A stretch of 64,000 bases of DNA from Leptospira bandrabouensis (GTDB taxonomy: Bacteria; Spirochaetota; Leptospiria; Leptospirales; Leptospiraceae). The notes below the pieces were generated by a model, which ran no database searches, had not been told where the DNA came from, and saw only the letters and a program-made list of their open reading frames with translations. The stretch covers positions 1,622,001 to 1,686,000 of the forward strand of contig NZ_RQHT01000014.1 of NCBI RefSeq assembly GCF_004770905.1, written 5' to 3'. Made by a program: the position numbers and the translations under genes. Within the stretch, counting starts at the first letter, position 1. Every line of letters begins with the position of its first letter. Below, piece after piece: positions 1-8,703 of this stretch.

Positions 1-2949
1 CATATTTTAATTCCGCATTTTCGTTCTGTACATATTAAAACTCCTGAAGTCTTTTTGTTTCTGATACCTCAAGGGATTCTAATGGGAGAACGATTTGTTC
101 AATTAGTTGTATTTCAAATCATTCCAGAAACTCAACCATCTTTACATTTGCGCCTGTTACATGGCCTTTCTTCACTACTTCCACAAATTTTTGATGAATT
201 GTTGAAATGCAATTCTGAATCAAAAGTTCTATCTGTGGTGCAACGTGGTGAATCAGATATGAAACCTAGTTACAAAAATCTAAACCAATCTCAGATTGCA
301 TTTGAATTGCAAACAGATTTACAAAATGGTTTAAATCATTCAGAAGCAAAAGTTCGTTTAAAAACGTTTGGAAAAAATGCGATCGAAAAAGAAAAGTCTA
401 CACCAGTTATTTGGAAATTAATTAGAAGTTTTTTTAGTTTATTTGCTGTTTTGTTATGGGTTGCCACTGCCTTATGTTTTGTACCTGGCGTAGATATGCC
501 AGAATTGGGGATCGCAATTTTTGTTGTGGTAGTCATCAATGGTATTTTTTCTTTTTTCCAAGAATCAAAATCAGATCACGCAGTGGAAGCCTTACGTAAG
601 TTACTCGCTCAGGATTGTCCTGTGATTCGCGAGGGGGTTACGACAACTGTTCCTGCAGATGAAATTGTTCCCGGGGATTTGATCGTACTTTCTGAAGGCG
701 ATATTGTACCTGCCGATTGTAGAATTATAGAATCAGAGGACGTAGAAGTTGATAATTCATCTCTAACGGGAGAGTCTACATCGGCAAGGCGTTATAAATC
801 AGATAGTGAAATCGTTTTGCAAGGAAAATTTCTTTGGTTAGAAATGCCGAATATACTTTTTGCAGGTAGTTCTTTAATCAAAGGAAAAGCAAAAGCCATT
901 GTATTTGGTACAGGCCAATCCACGGAAATTGGTCAAATTGCAGGGATCACTTCCAAAATCAAACGAGAAGAAAGCCCATTACAAAAACAATTAAGACAAA
1001 CAGTAATTTCTATTTCTATATTTGCATTTGTGATTGGTATTGTTTTTCTTATTTTGGGTTATCTAGTTGCAGGACTCAGCTTTGTACAAGCATTCATTTT
1101 CTTTATAGGAATTTTTGTTGCGAATGTTCCTGAAGGTTTATTGCCAACTGTAACACTTTCTTTGGCGTTAGGTGTTTCGAGAATGGCCAAAAGAAATGCG
1201 ATTTTAAAAGATCTTTCTAGTGTTGAAACATTAGGTTGTACGACAGTTATATGTTCAGATAAAACAGGTACGTTAACACAAAATCAAATGCGTGTGATAG
1301 AAGTTTATTTTGATTCTTCTTCACTGACTCCACAAGAATTAGAAAAAAAAGAAGGGAATCAAGTTTTTCTAAGTTGTGGTTACCATTGTAATAATGCAAG
1401 TTTAGAGCCAACTCCTTTCGGTGATCCTACTGAACTTGCATTATTGTATTTATCGCAAGGACGGTTGAAAGATACAAAGGGAAAAAGAATTTATACAAAT
1501 GCATTTGAATCCGTAAGAAAACGAATGAGTGTGGTTGTAAAATCAGATAATTTTACCACTGCGTATGCAAAGGGAGGTCCTGTCGAAATACTATCTATTT
1601 GTACGCATGTATATGAGAATGGTTCCGTTGTTTTGTTAGATGAAACCAAACGATCAAATCTTAAGAAAGCATCTGATTATTCTGCAAGTCAAGGTTATCG
1701 AGTTCTATCCTTTGCATATAAACTAGTGAACGAAGAGAATCCTTCCTGGGGTCAGGATTCAATCGAATCAAATATGGTTTACTTAGGGCATTGTTGTCTT
1801 GCAGATCCCGTTCGCCCTAAAGTTCCCGAAGCAATTGCAAAATGTCACACAGCAGGAATACGAATTTTAATGGTTACGGGGGATCATCCGCTTACGGCTG
1901 AATCTGTGGGTCGTTCCATTGGGATTGGCGGAGAAAGTCCAGTTGTTATCACTGGAGTCGAATTAGATAAAATGAATGATGCCTCTCTCAGGGAATGGAT
2001 CCGAAAAGGGGAACCCATCTTTGCAAGGGTATCTCCATCACAAAAATTAAGAATAGTTACCATGTTGCAAGGATTAGGTGAGATAGTTGCTGTGACTGGG
2101 GATGGAGTCAATGATGGACCTGCACTGAAAAAAGCAGACATTGGAATTGCAATGGGGAAGAGGGGTACAGAAGTTGCAAAAGAAGCTGCAAGGATGATTA
2201 TAGTCGATGATGATTTTGCGACGATAGTAGATGCGATTGAGGAAGGAAGAGGGGTATTTGATAATATTCGAAAATTTTCAGCTTACGTATTGAACTCAAA
2301 TCCTCAGGAGCTCATTCCTTTTTTACTTTGGGCATTGATTCCAGGTTTTCCTTTACTCATGACGGTTATGGGTGTTCTTGCTGTAGATGTTGGTACTGAT
2401 TTGATTCCAGCAATGGGTTTAGGGGCAGAGCCGCCGGAAAAGGGGATTATGTTTCGTGCACCTAGAAATCGAAATGAAAAACTAATTTCTATTCGGTTTA
2501 TATTGCGATCTTACCTTGTTGAGGGAATGATTTTGTTTTTCTCTTGTTTAGCTACCTATTTTTACTTTGTCTATACAGAGTGTAATGGTGTGTTACCCCT
2601 TTCTCCGAAGGGACTAAATATGGCCGAAGCAAACTCTATCTACCTCCAATCTTTAACTGCCTTTTTCTTCCCAACAATCACTGTACAAATAGCAAACGTT
2701 TTATGCAAACGTTCAAGAACGGAATCGGTTTTCCAAATGGATCTGTTTTCAAATAAAATCATTTGGATCGGTATTGGATTTTCTTTGTTTCTTTGTTCTA
2801 TTTTCTTTTATACTGATCTAAGCACTATATACTATTTTGCACCTGTTCCAATGCATGTATATGTATTTGCTTTTCATGGAACAGTGGTTATGGTGGTTTA
2901 CTCCGAGATCGTAAAATATTTTCGAAGAAAACGATTTAATAGAATTTAG
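1..2949 (+). CDS. EIIA-like domain fused to Na,K-ATPase-like P-type cation pump (5' partial)
   Basis: The frame is open from base 1, so the start lies upstream. Codons 1-86 resemble the C-terminal half of PTS EIIA type 2 (PtsN) domains: an IPH motif with the phospho-acceptor-type His at codon 6, a hydrophobic strand, then a PETQPSLHLRLL stretch. The P-type ATPase starts near codon 87 (Met at 259). It has a cation ATPase N domain, the TGES loop, the phosphorylation motif DKTGTLT (Asp at 1258-1260), the hinge GDGVNDGPAL and about ten membrane segments. PEGLLPT in M4, S-N-P-Q-E in M5 and D-x-G-T-D in M6 match the cation residues of type IIC (Na,K/H,K) pumps. No stop separates the two parts, so if the EIIA-like part is translated it must run into the pump. 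A separate internal start at 259 has only a weak ribosome site. Transported ion is not known. Confidence 0.85.
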   Translation, partial: HILIPHFRSVHIKTPEVFLFLIPQGILMGERFVQLVVFQIIPETQPSLHLRLLHGLSSLLPQIFDELLKCNSESKVLSVVQRGESDMKPSYKNLNQSQIAFELQTDLQNGLNHSEAKVRLKTFGKNAIEKEKSTPVIWKLIRSFFSLFAVLLWVATALCFVPGVDMPELGIAIFVVVVINGIFSFFQESKSDHAVEALRKLLAQDCPVIREGVTTTVPADEIVPGDLIVLSEGDIVPADCRIIESEDVEVDNSSLTGESTSARRYKSDSEIVLQGKFLWLEMPNILFAGSSLIKGKAKAIVFGTGQSTEIGQIAGITSKIKREESPLQKQLRQTVISISIFAFVIGIVFLILGYLVAGLSFVQAFIFFIGIFVANVPEGLLPTVTLSLALGVSRMAKRNAILKDLSSVETLGCTTVICSDKTGTLTQNQMRVIEVYFDSSSLTPQELEKKEGNQVFLSCGYHCNNASLEPTPFGDPTELALLYLSQGRLKDTKGKRIYTNAFESVRKRMSVVVKSDNFTTAYAKGGPVEILSICTHVYENGSVVLLDETKRSNLKKASDYSASQGYRVLSFAYKLVNEENPSWGQDSIESNMVYLGHCCLADPVRPKVPEAIAKCHTAGIRILMVTGDHPLTAESVGRSIGIGGESPVVITGVELDKMNDASLREWIRKGEPIFARVSPSQKLRIVTMLQGLGEIVAVTGDGVNDGPALKKADIGIAMGKRGTEVAKEAARMIIVDDDFATIVDAIEEGRGVFDNIRKFSAYVLNSNPQELIPFLLWALIPGFPLLMTVMGVLAVDVGTDLIPAMGLGAEPPEKGIMFRAPRNRNEKLISIRFILRSYLVEGMILFFSCLATYFYFVYTECNGVLPLSPKGLNMAEANSIYLQSLTAFFFPTITVQIANVLCKRSRTESVFQMDLFSNKIIWIGIGFSLFLCSIFFYTDLSTIYYFAPVPMHVYVFAFHGTVVMVVYSEIVKYFRRKRFNRI

Positions 2950-2966
2950 AATAATTCTATTTTTTT
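2938..2966 (+). terminator. Rho-independent-type terminator of the P-type ATPase gene
   Basis: Perfect 9-bp stem AATAGAATT / AATTCTATT with a 6-nt loop, followed by a run of T. The stop codon of the ATPase gene lies in the loop region. The stem is AT-only, so its strength is uncertain. Confidence 0.6.
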
Positions 2967-3090
2967 AAATGATTAGAAATTTATTATTTTTTCTCATTCA
3001 ATCTCAATTATGACCGTATCTGTTGACCATAGAACGATTTATTTAATCATGAATCGTGAGATGGTTTCAATGAGAGTTCAGGAAATATAA

Positions 3091-4335
3091 GTGAACGAAA
3101 AAAGAGTATTATTGGCTGAAGATGAATTAGTTTCTGCGACCTATCTTAAGGATTGTCTGTCGGCTTTGGGTTATAAAGTGACTCTTGCAAACGATGGAAA
3201 ACAAGCCTTAGAGTATTATTTAGAGAATCCCTTTCCTGTTATTATCACCGATTATGAAATGCCTGGTTTGAATGGCGCAGAATTAATTCAGGAGTTAAAG
3301 TCGGAAGAAATCGAACCTGTGATTTTTATGTTAACTTCTCATATTGAACCCAAGTTGATTGTTAACGTTATGAAGTTGGGAATCTATGATTATCTTGTAA
3401 AACCTTTAGAAGAACAAGAACTTTCCATAAAATTGAAACGTGCATTTGAATATTATGAAATGAAACGTATTGAAACGATTACAAAAAGGGAACGTCAACT
3501 TCGGTTAGAAGGCCATTTGGAATGGATCCAGTGGAAAGAGAAGATGGTCGGTGTAGGTGAATTCAATCGCCTGAACCAAAATTTATTTGAGAGTTTGAAA
3601 AATAGTTTTTGTCAAGGTGCAGGATTTGGAGCTCTTGTCACACTCTTAAAATTAGTCTCAGACGCGAAGGTGAAAGAGGGTGATCATTATAAAATTGAAT
3701 CTGACTTGATGGAACTCATCCAGATCAATACAGAGATGGCTGAAAAAGCTTTAAAAATGTTCGCTGATATTGACTTAATTGTATCTAGTCCCATGCAGTT
3801 TGAAGAAATTTCATGTGAGAACTTTTACGAACAATTAGGAATGTGGCTAAAAGAGATAAAACCTCTATTGGATTTAAAAGCACAACAAATCTTAATTAGT
3901 GATCCAAAACCTAATCATTCAAAATACAAAATTTCATACAATGTTTTTACCATGCAGAATGCATTTAAAGAAATCATAATTAATGCCTGTAAATTTTCAG
4001 AAGCAAACTCAAAAATAACTATCGTAACAAATGTTGAACATGATTGGTTTAAATGTGTTGTTTATAATCAACCTGTTGTAAATGCAGATGGTACCTACGG
4101 AGTACCAATGCAATATGAAAATTTAATCTTTGAACCATTTTATAGATTATCGAAGAACGTATTTGATGAATATGGAACTTTGGATTTTGGTTTGGGACTT
4201 AGTTATGTGGACAGTTGCTTTAAAAAACATGAGGGCAAACTTTCTGTACATAATGTGGTTGATCATTCTGAATTGAGTGAAAAGCCCGTAACCAAAGTGG
4301 CTTTTCAATTCTCATTACCGGCTTATAAAATTTAG
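3091..4335 (+). CDS. Response-regulator receiver fused to a GHKL ATPase module
   Basis: 414 residues with a GTG start; AGGAA lies just upstream. Residues 1-125 form a REC domain: acidic pair near 10-11, phospho-acceptor Asp54 in TDYEMPG, a Thr/Ser in MLTSH and the KP pair in DYLVKPL. The middle is helical, and I see no clear H-box. The C-terminal third looks like HATPase_c: an N-box-like INACKFSE segment near residue 298 and a G-box-like DFGLGLSYVD near 370. The gene ends 3 bases before the PAS histidine kinase gene, so the two are probably co-transcribed. A hybrid with REC first and an ATPase lacking an obvious phospho-His could receive phosphate from the next protein. A possible promoter box TTGACC lies at 3023-3028. 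Confidence 0.8.
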   Translation: MNEKRVLLAEDELVSATYLKDCLSALGYKVTLANDGKQALEYYLENPFPVIITDYEMPGLNGAELIQELKSEEIEPVIFMLTSHIEPKLIVNVMKLGIYDYLVKPLEEQELSIKLKRAFEYYEMKRIETITKRERQLRLEGHLEWIQWKEKMVGVGEFNRLNQNLFESLKNSFCQGAGFGALVTLLKLVSDAKVKEGDHYKIESDLMELIQINTEMAEKALKMFADIDLIVSSPMQFEEISCENFYEQLGMWLKEIKPLLDLKAQQILISDPKPNHSKYKISYNVFTMQNAFKEIIINACKFSEANSKITIVTNVEHDWFKCVVYNQPVVNADGTYGVPMQYENLIFEPFYRLSKNVFDEYGTLDFGLGLSYVDSCFKKHEGKLSVHNVVDHSELSEKPVTKVAFQFSLPAYKI

Positions 4336-4338
4336 ATT

Positions 4339-5772
4339 ATGATTCAAACAAATTATGTCGACTTATTGTCGAATTTTCCTGATTTGATTTGCGAAATAGA
4401 CGATTTGGAAAAAATATGTTACGTAAATTCCTATCATAAACATAGGTTAGGTTATGAGCAGGATGAAGTGCTCGGTCGTTCAGTCGATGATTTTTTTCAT
4501 CCAGATGATCGCAACGAACTGCGGAGAAAAATATCGAATTTGCAAATGCCAGGATCAGAAACGAAAGGTATATGGCGGATTGCTCATAAAAATGGGAATT
4601 TTTTAACTTTCGAATGTAGAAGTAAACTTTCGGCTGATTCGAATGGTAAAAAAAGAATTGTTGTGATCGCAAGAGATATCACTGAAGATCTCGAATCGGA
4701 TTTTAAGTTACATTCAAAGTCTAATCCGAAAATTCAAGTAACATCAAATCTTCATTACCAAAGTTTTTTTGAATTAAAGATGTCGCAATTTGAATTTTCA
4801 CAATTAAAATTTGCATTTGATGAACATGCAGTCATATCGATTACAAATAAAAACGGAGATATATCTTACGCAAATGATCGGTTCTGCGAAATTTCAAAGT
4901 ACTCTCGAGAAGAATTGATTGGAAATAACCACCGTTTGTTGAATTCACGATTTCATTCTTCTGATTTTTTTAAACGAATGTACAATATGATTCAAAATGG
5001 ATTTGTTTGGAACGGAGAAATTAGGAACCGAGCCAAGGATGGCTCAATCTATTGGGTAAATGCAACCATTGTTCCCTTACGTTCCATTGATGGAAATATC
5101 AATCGTTTTGTTGCTTTGCATACTTTAATTACTCGAACCATCGAATCTGAAGAAAAAGTGAGACAATTGTTAAGAGAGAAAGAACTTCTATTACAAGAAG
5201 TTCATCATCGAATTAAAAATAATCTTTTTTCAGTTTTTAGTTTATTGAAGATGCAAGCAAGTTTTTCCTCAGACTCACATTTGAAGGAACAATTTGATGA
5301 AGCAGCCGGCCGATTAAGAAGTATGATGGCCCTCTATGATCGCCTATATAGATCTGAAAGTCCAAACGAAATTGATTTAAAAGAATATATCCCCAATTTA
5401 GTGCGTCAAATCCTTTCTACTTATACGAAAAATATCAAATTTGATTTTCTTCTTGATGTCTCCATCATCGTTAAACCTGAAATTGCTAATAATTTAGGAA
5501 TTATTTTGAATGAACTTATATGTAATTCTGTGAAACATTCCTTCTTACATAAAGAAGTTGGACAAATTAGAATTCAAATGCAAAAAGAGGATCAACAGAT
5601 CCTCTTTTTGTATAGCGATGATGGAGAGCCGCTTCCCGATTCATATTCCATTGAAAATATAGACCAGGGATTTGGTATTAAGCTAATGAATTTACTTGTC
5701 CAACAATTAAAAGGAAAGGTGAATGTAAATCCTGGACAAAGTGTTCAGTTTAACTTACAGTTTCCAAATTAA
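4339..5772 (+). CDS. PAS-PAS histidine kinase of the HisKA_2/HWE type
   Basis: 477 residues. Two PAS domains (about 5-120 and 150-275) are followed by a short coil and the HisKA_2 motif with His in EVHHRIKNNL near residue 290. A HATPase domain follows, with N-box NELICNSVKHS and glycine motif GFGIKLMN. No membrane segment is seen, so it is a cytosolic sensor. The start is 3 bases after the stop of the REC/ATPase gene, which suggests an operon and makes that protein the obvious phosphotransfer partner (inference). A 13-bp perfect inverted repeat lies inside the gene near 5581. The gene ends back to back with the convergent lipoprotein gene. Confidence 0.88.
   Translation: MIQTNYVDLLSNFPDLICEIDDLEKICYVNSYHKHRLGYEQDEVLGRSVDDFFHPDDRNELRRKISNLQMPGSETKGIWRIAHKNGNFLTFECRSKLSADSNGKKRIVVIARDITEDLESDFKLHSKSNPKIQVTSNLHYQSFFELKMSQFEFSQLKFAFDEHAVISITNKNGDISYANDRFCEISKYSREELIGNNHRLLNSRFHSSDFFKRMYNMIQNGFVWNGEIRNRAKDGSIYWVNATIVPLRSIDGNINRFVALHTLITRTIESEEKVRQLLREKELLLQEVHHRIKNNLFSVFSLLKMQASFSSDSHLKEQFDEAAGRLRSMMALYDRLYRSESPNEIDLKEYIPNLVRQILSTYTKNIKFDFLLDVSIIVKPEIANNLGIILNELICNSVKHSFLHKEVGQIRIQMQKEDQQILFLYSDDGEPLPDSYSIENIDQGFGIKLMNLLVQQLKGKVNVNPGQSVQFNLQFPN
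5581..5610. repeat. Intragenic 13-bp perfect inverted repeat resembling a bidirectional terminator
   Basis: The arms CAAAAAGAGGATC and GATCCTCTTTTTG are separated by AACA. On both strands a GC-containing stem runs into T residues, as in intrinsic terminators, but the site is inside the histidine kinase gene, about 160 bases before its stop. Confidence 0.75.
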
Positions 5773-6885
5773 TTAGTTTCGTTTCCTTAGCCAATGTTTC
5801 CACTTTTTATTGTAAAAATAAAATATCATAATAAGCGAGGGAATCAAAAACCAAAAAAGAAAAATACTGTTTGCCGTTAGTATTGCCATTTGATTCGAAT
5901 TAACAAGTTGGTGAAAATTTTCAATATTCCATTGTACTGTGTGTTTATAAGGGCCTTCTCCCTTAATCACCGATAATGTAATCTCGGATTTGGCTAGGAC
6001 GATTTCTCCGACGGGGATGGCAAATTGACTTACAGGTGTTAATTCAACAAGTAGACCAGTGTTAGGATCTATCGATTTACAAAAATTTAATTCACATTGG
6101 ATACAATATCCATTTTTTCCTTTTGTATCTTGAACACCTGAAATATATGCATTCTTTGTGAATCCTTCGACACTTTTATGTTCGTTACCAATATAAACAC
6201 AAGTTGTATAAAGATTTTCTTCCGAAACATAATTTAATTCTAATGTATGTGCGCCGGCATGGCCATTCCCATCTGAAATTAGAATAGGGAATTCTTTTGG
6301 CATCTTAAATTCTAAACTTCCCAAAAGAGGAATAGTATCAATACATCTGCTTTCATTTATTGTATTGTAACAGTTGCTTGATGGTATGTTTTTTGACTGA
6401 TTTTGAAAACTATACATTTCAACATGATCTGTATCTTGGGGAATTGGTCTAAAAAAACAAAATAAATTGGATCTTTTGTCCTTTGGAAAATAACTCGAAT
6501 TGACTTCTATGTTTGTGGAAAAATCAATCCCTGTATAAGTACGGGGATCTAAAAAAGTTTGTACTCCATTTTCATTGATTCCCATATTGATACAACTTGG
6601 ATTCCAATCAGTGGGACTGCAGGTTTTTTCATCTCCTTGTGTAAACTGAATAAAAAGACCACCATACATTGGGCAGTAGGTATCTATTGATTCTGGCTTT
6701 AGGATTGTGATTTGAATAAAAGTTGGTAAGAGAGTATCAGGAGGATTGATAGGTCCTTCTGGAGTGGATTGTAAAGTATTATTCCCACTTCCTAAAAGCG
6801 GCAAAAGCCAGAGGAGAGAGTCAGGTTTTTTATCATTGCATGTTGTTAGAAGGAGTAGAAAAAAAACAAATCGGATACGCTTCAT
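5773..6885 (-). CDS. Hypothetical Cys-rich lipoprotein with a C-terminal membrane anchor
   Basis: 370 residues. The N-terminus is a basic, hydrophobic leader ending in TTC (lipobox-like), followed by an LLWLLPLLGSGNN stretch of a kind common after the Cys in Leptospira lipoproteins. The body has about a dozen scattered Cys and no family I recognise. Residues 330-362 form a strong hydrophobic segment followed by a basic tail (KKWKHWLRKRN), so a second membrane anchor is likely, with the Cys-rich body outside the cytoplasm. A lipid anchor plus a C-terminal transmembrane segment is unusual. Its stop touches the stop of the convergent kinase gene. Confidence 0.7.
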   Translation of the reverse strand: MKRIRFVFFLLLLTTCNDKKPDSLLWLLPLLGSGNNTLQSTPEGPINPPDTLLPTFIQITILKPESIDTYCPMYGGLFIQFTQGDEKTCSPTDWNPSCINMGINENGVQTFLDPRTYTGIDFSTNIEVNSSYFPKDKRSNLFCFFRPIPQDTDHVEMYSFQNQSKNIPSSNCYNTINESRCIDTIPLLGSLEFKMPKEFPILISDGNGHAGAHTLELNYVSEENLYTTCVYIGNEHKSVEGFTKNAYISGVQDTKGKNGYCIQCELNFCKSIDPNTGLLVELTPVSQFAIPVGEIVLAKSEITLSVIKGEGPYKHTVQWNIENFHQLVNSNQMAILTANSIFLFWFLIPSLIMIFYFYNKKWKHWLRKRN

Positions 6886-6944
6886 CTAGAATCAGACGAA
6901 CAGAATGTTTAGATCTATATTTAGTTTGGATGAATCCATGATTT

Positions 6945-6964
6945 TATACGTAATCGTACGTATA
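6945..6964. repeat. 8-bp inverted repeat next to the STAS gene stop
   Basis: TATACGTA and TACGTATA flank a 4-base spacer, three bases beyond the end of the minus-strand STAS gene and upstream of the lipoprotein gene start at 6885. It has no T-run in either direction, so it may be an operator rather than a terminator. Weakly supported. Confidence 0.35.
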
Positions 6965-6966
6965 CA

Positions 6967-7251
6967 TTAGTCAATTAAATGTAAAATTGTGTCGAGTTTG
7001 TTCAAACGAAAAACTGTCCTAATCAGTTTATTGACGCCTTGAATTTGTAGCTGTAAATTCTGTGATTCCATTGCGGAATGAAACTTCATCAATTCTCCGA
7101 TGGTGGCGCTGTCCAGAGACATAGAAATGTCTGTAAAATCCAAGACAATGTCTTCCTTGGCATTGTGAATGATAGACATAATTCTCTCCCGGAAAGGGCT
7201 GAGTCCCTCAAAGGAAAGATCGTCGTTCTTGATTTCAATTACAGTAGCCAA
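6967..7251 (-). CDS. STAS-domain protein, putative anti-sigma-factor antagonist
   Basis: 94 residues, essentially one STAS domain. It shows the typical strand-helix pattern, with VLDFTDISMSLDSATIGEL containing the Ser that is normally phosphorylated in SpoIIAA/RsbV proteins (DSATIG). In that family a GHKL kinase phosphorylates the protein and a PP2C phosphatase releases it. No kinase or sigma factor is adjacent, so the partners are unknown. Candidates elsewhere in the window are the GHKL-like protein at 39308-39958 and the SpoIIE phosphatases at 46461 and 57140. Confidence 0.8.
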   Translation of the reverse strand: MATVIEIKNDDLSFEGLSPFRERIMSIIHNAKEDIVLDFTDISMSLDSATIGELMKFHSAMESQNLQLQIQGVNKLIRTVFRLNKLDTILHLID

Positions 7252-7365
7252 GGTTTAAATCTATTTTTAATAGATCGAAAATTTTGAAAGAATTTTTCCA
7301 CTTTCAATTCGTGTTTCTGGGTTGTTTTTCAGATTCTTTTATGCTTAGGTTGGCATTGAATTGGT

Positions 7366-7671
7366 ATGTCAGTGAGTGATCGACAGTTAAGATTAATTAA
7401 AGAAGCTGCAGAGCTTCTTGTTATGGAACATCGCCTAACGGCTGAAGAGGCTGTTGTGGTGATTTCGTCTGCAATTAAAAAAGAACTTTCTGTTCGAAAT
7501 ACTAGTTTCGAGAAATTAGAAAAAGGATCTAAAATTGACCGGACAAGTTTTACGCGTAGCGTTGTAAAAACAGTCCAAGATAGTTTGGAAGCAAATCCAT
7601 ATTGGCGTTCACATAATTTAGATAAATCAATCGACAACTTTTACAGAGTTTTGCATAAACATTGGGATTAA
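7366..7671 (+). CDS. Conserved-looking small helical hypothetical protein
   Basis: 101 residues, charged and predicted helical, with no signal peptide, membrane segment or motif I recognise. It is preferred over the opposing minus-strand frame because that frame reads as low-complexity Ser/Arg-rich sequence without domain character. It stands alone between a divergent STAS gene and a convergent zinc-ribbon gene. Function unknown. Confidence 0.55.
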   Translation: MSVSDRQLRLIKEAAELLVMEHRLTAEEAVVVISSAIKKELSVRNTSFEKLEKGSKIDRTSFTRSVVKTVQDSLEANPYWRSHNLDKSIDNFYRVLHKHWD

Positions 7672-7714
7672 TGAAAGATACTTTGAGATTTTTTAAATTT
7701 AAATTGAGTAGATC

Positions 7715-8635
7715 CTATGGCTTTGCATTTTCCTTCGTAATCGCGTCAGTTTCACAGTAATAAGAGTTTGGAATTTGTTTAGCTCTAAGAAAAATCATTT
7801 CGAAATTTTGTATTTCTTTTGGTAAAAAATCTTCTTTTGCGAGACTTACGGTAGCGTAATCTATTGTTTTTTCTTCTTTGTTGATTAATAAACAAGTGAC
7901 ACGAGTAAAATTTGTAATGTGGTTACTGTTATTTTGGATTTTCCCAACGATAATAATTTCTTTATATTGGTTACGTTTTAAATCCAGTTTCTTTAATGTC
8001 AGTTCTGGTTTATCTGTTTCCTTGGGAATCGTAGTTGCCGTAACTTGGATATCAAAATGATTGTAACTTGGTGCCTCTTCTATTAGAACTTGAAAACTTA
8101 CAGATTCACCTTCATTCACCACATTTTTTTCCGCATAACCATAACTTGTTTTGAGGTTTACCTTTTCCTCATTGAATAAGGTAACAGTAAATTTTGGCAT
8201 AAGAAGTGATTGTCCACTTCGATTCGTAAATTTTCCTACTACATAAACATTTCCAATGACATCTGGTATAGCAGCAGTATATTGAAATTCTCCTTCAGGA
8301 ATGATTTCAACTGATTCTAAATTTGCATCTAATGGAATGGAAACCGTTTCCTCTTTTACTGTAGTGTTTAAAGTAGATTTTAAATTTTGATAGTGATTGA
8401 AAAAATAGGAGCCTAATACTAACCAGGTGACCATAATACCAGTAATAAGGTTTTTCCATTTTTTAAAGGAATCTGCGCTTGGATTCTGTTTGGAAGATCC
8501 ATATACTTTCGTAGGTGGAGAATCAACCATGAGACCTGTAGGCAATTTATCAAAACAATCACCACAACGATAAACGGTTGCTGATTCTTGATAAATATTT
8601 GTGCTTCCGCAAGTTGGACATTGTTTTGAGTTCAT
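7715..8635 (-). CDS. Zinc-ribbon membrane protein with FxLYD-like repeats
   Basis: 306 residues. The N-terminus carries a zinc ribbon (CPTCGSTN ... CGDCFDKL, residues 6-32). One transmembrane helix follows near residues 65-85 (ITGIMVTWLVLGSYFF), then a periplasmic part with two beta-sandwich units. Both units contain the 'novel interaction/FxLYD' pattern: VYVVGKFTNRSGQ near 128 and IIIVGKIQNNSN near 228. The cytosolic ribbon with an external FxLYD tail resembles envelope proteins of unknown role in many bacteria. No operon partner is evident. Confidence 0.7.
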   Translation of the reverse strand: MNSKQCPTCGSTNIYQESATVYRCGDCFDKLPTGLMVDSPPTKVYGSSKQNPSADSFKKWKNLITGIMVTWLVLGSYFFNHYQNLKSTLNTTVKEETVSIPLDANLESVEIIPEGEFQYTAAIPDVIGNVYVVGKFTNRSGQSLLMPKFTVTLFNEEKVNLKTSYGYAEKNVVNEGESVSFQVLIEEAPSYNHFDIQVTATTIPKETDKPELTLKKLDLKRNQYKEIIIVGKIQNNSNHITNFTRVTCLLINKEEKTIDYATVSLAKEDFLPKEIQNFEMIFLRAKQIPNSYYCETDAITKENAKP

Positions 8636-8703
8636 ATATCGAATTCATACAAATAGGTTGGAAAATCCAAGGAGAAAATTGGAAAGTCAATATATTTCCT
8701 AAC

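Noticed and set aside
259..2949. Separate ATPase starting at the ATG at 259
   Set aside because: No stop lies between base 1 and this ATG, and the part upstream looks like an EIIA domain, so I kept one open frame. The internal start stays possible.
7329..7637. Minus-strand ORF opposite the gene at 7366-7671
   Set aside because: Ser/Arg-rich sequence without domain pattern; the plus-strand frame is the better protein.
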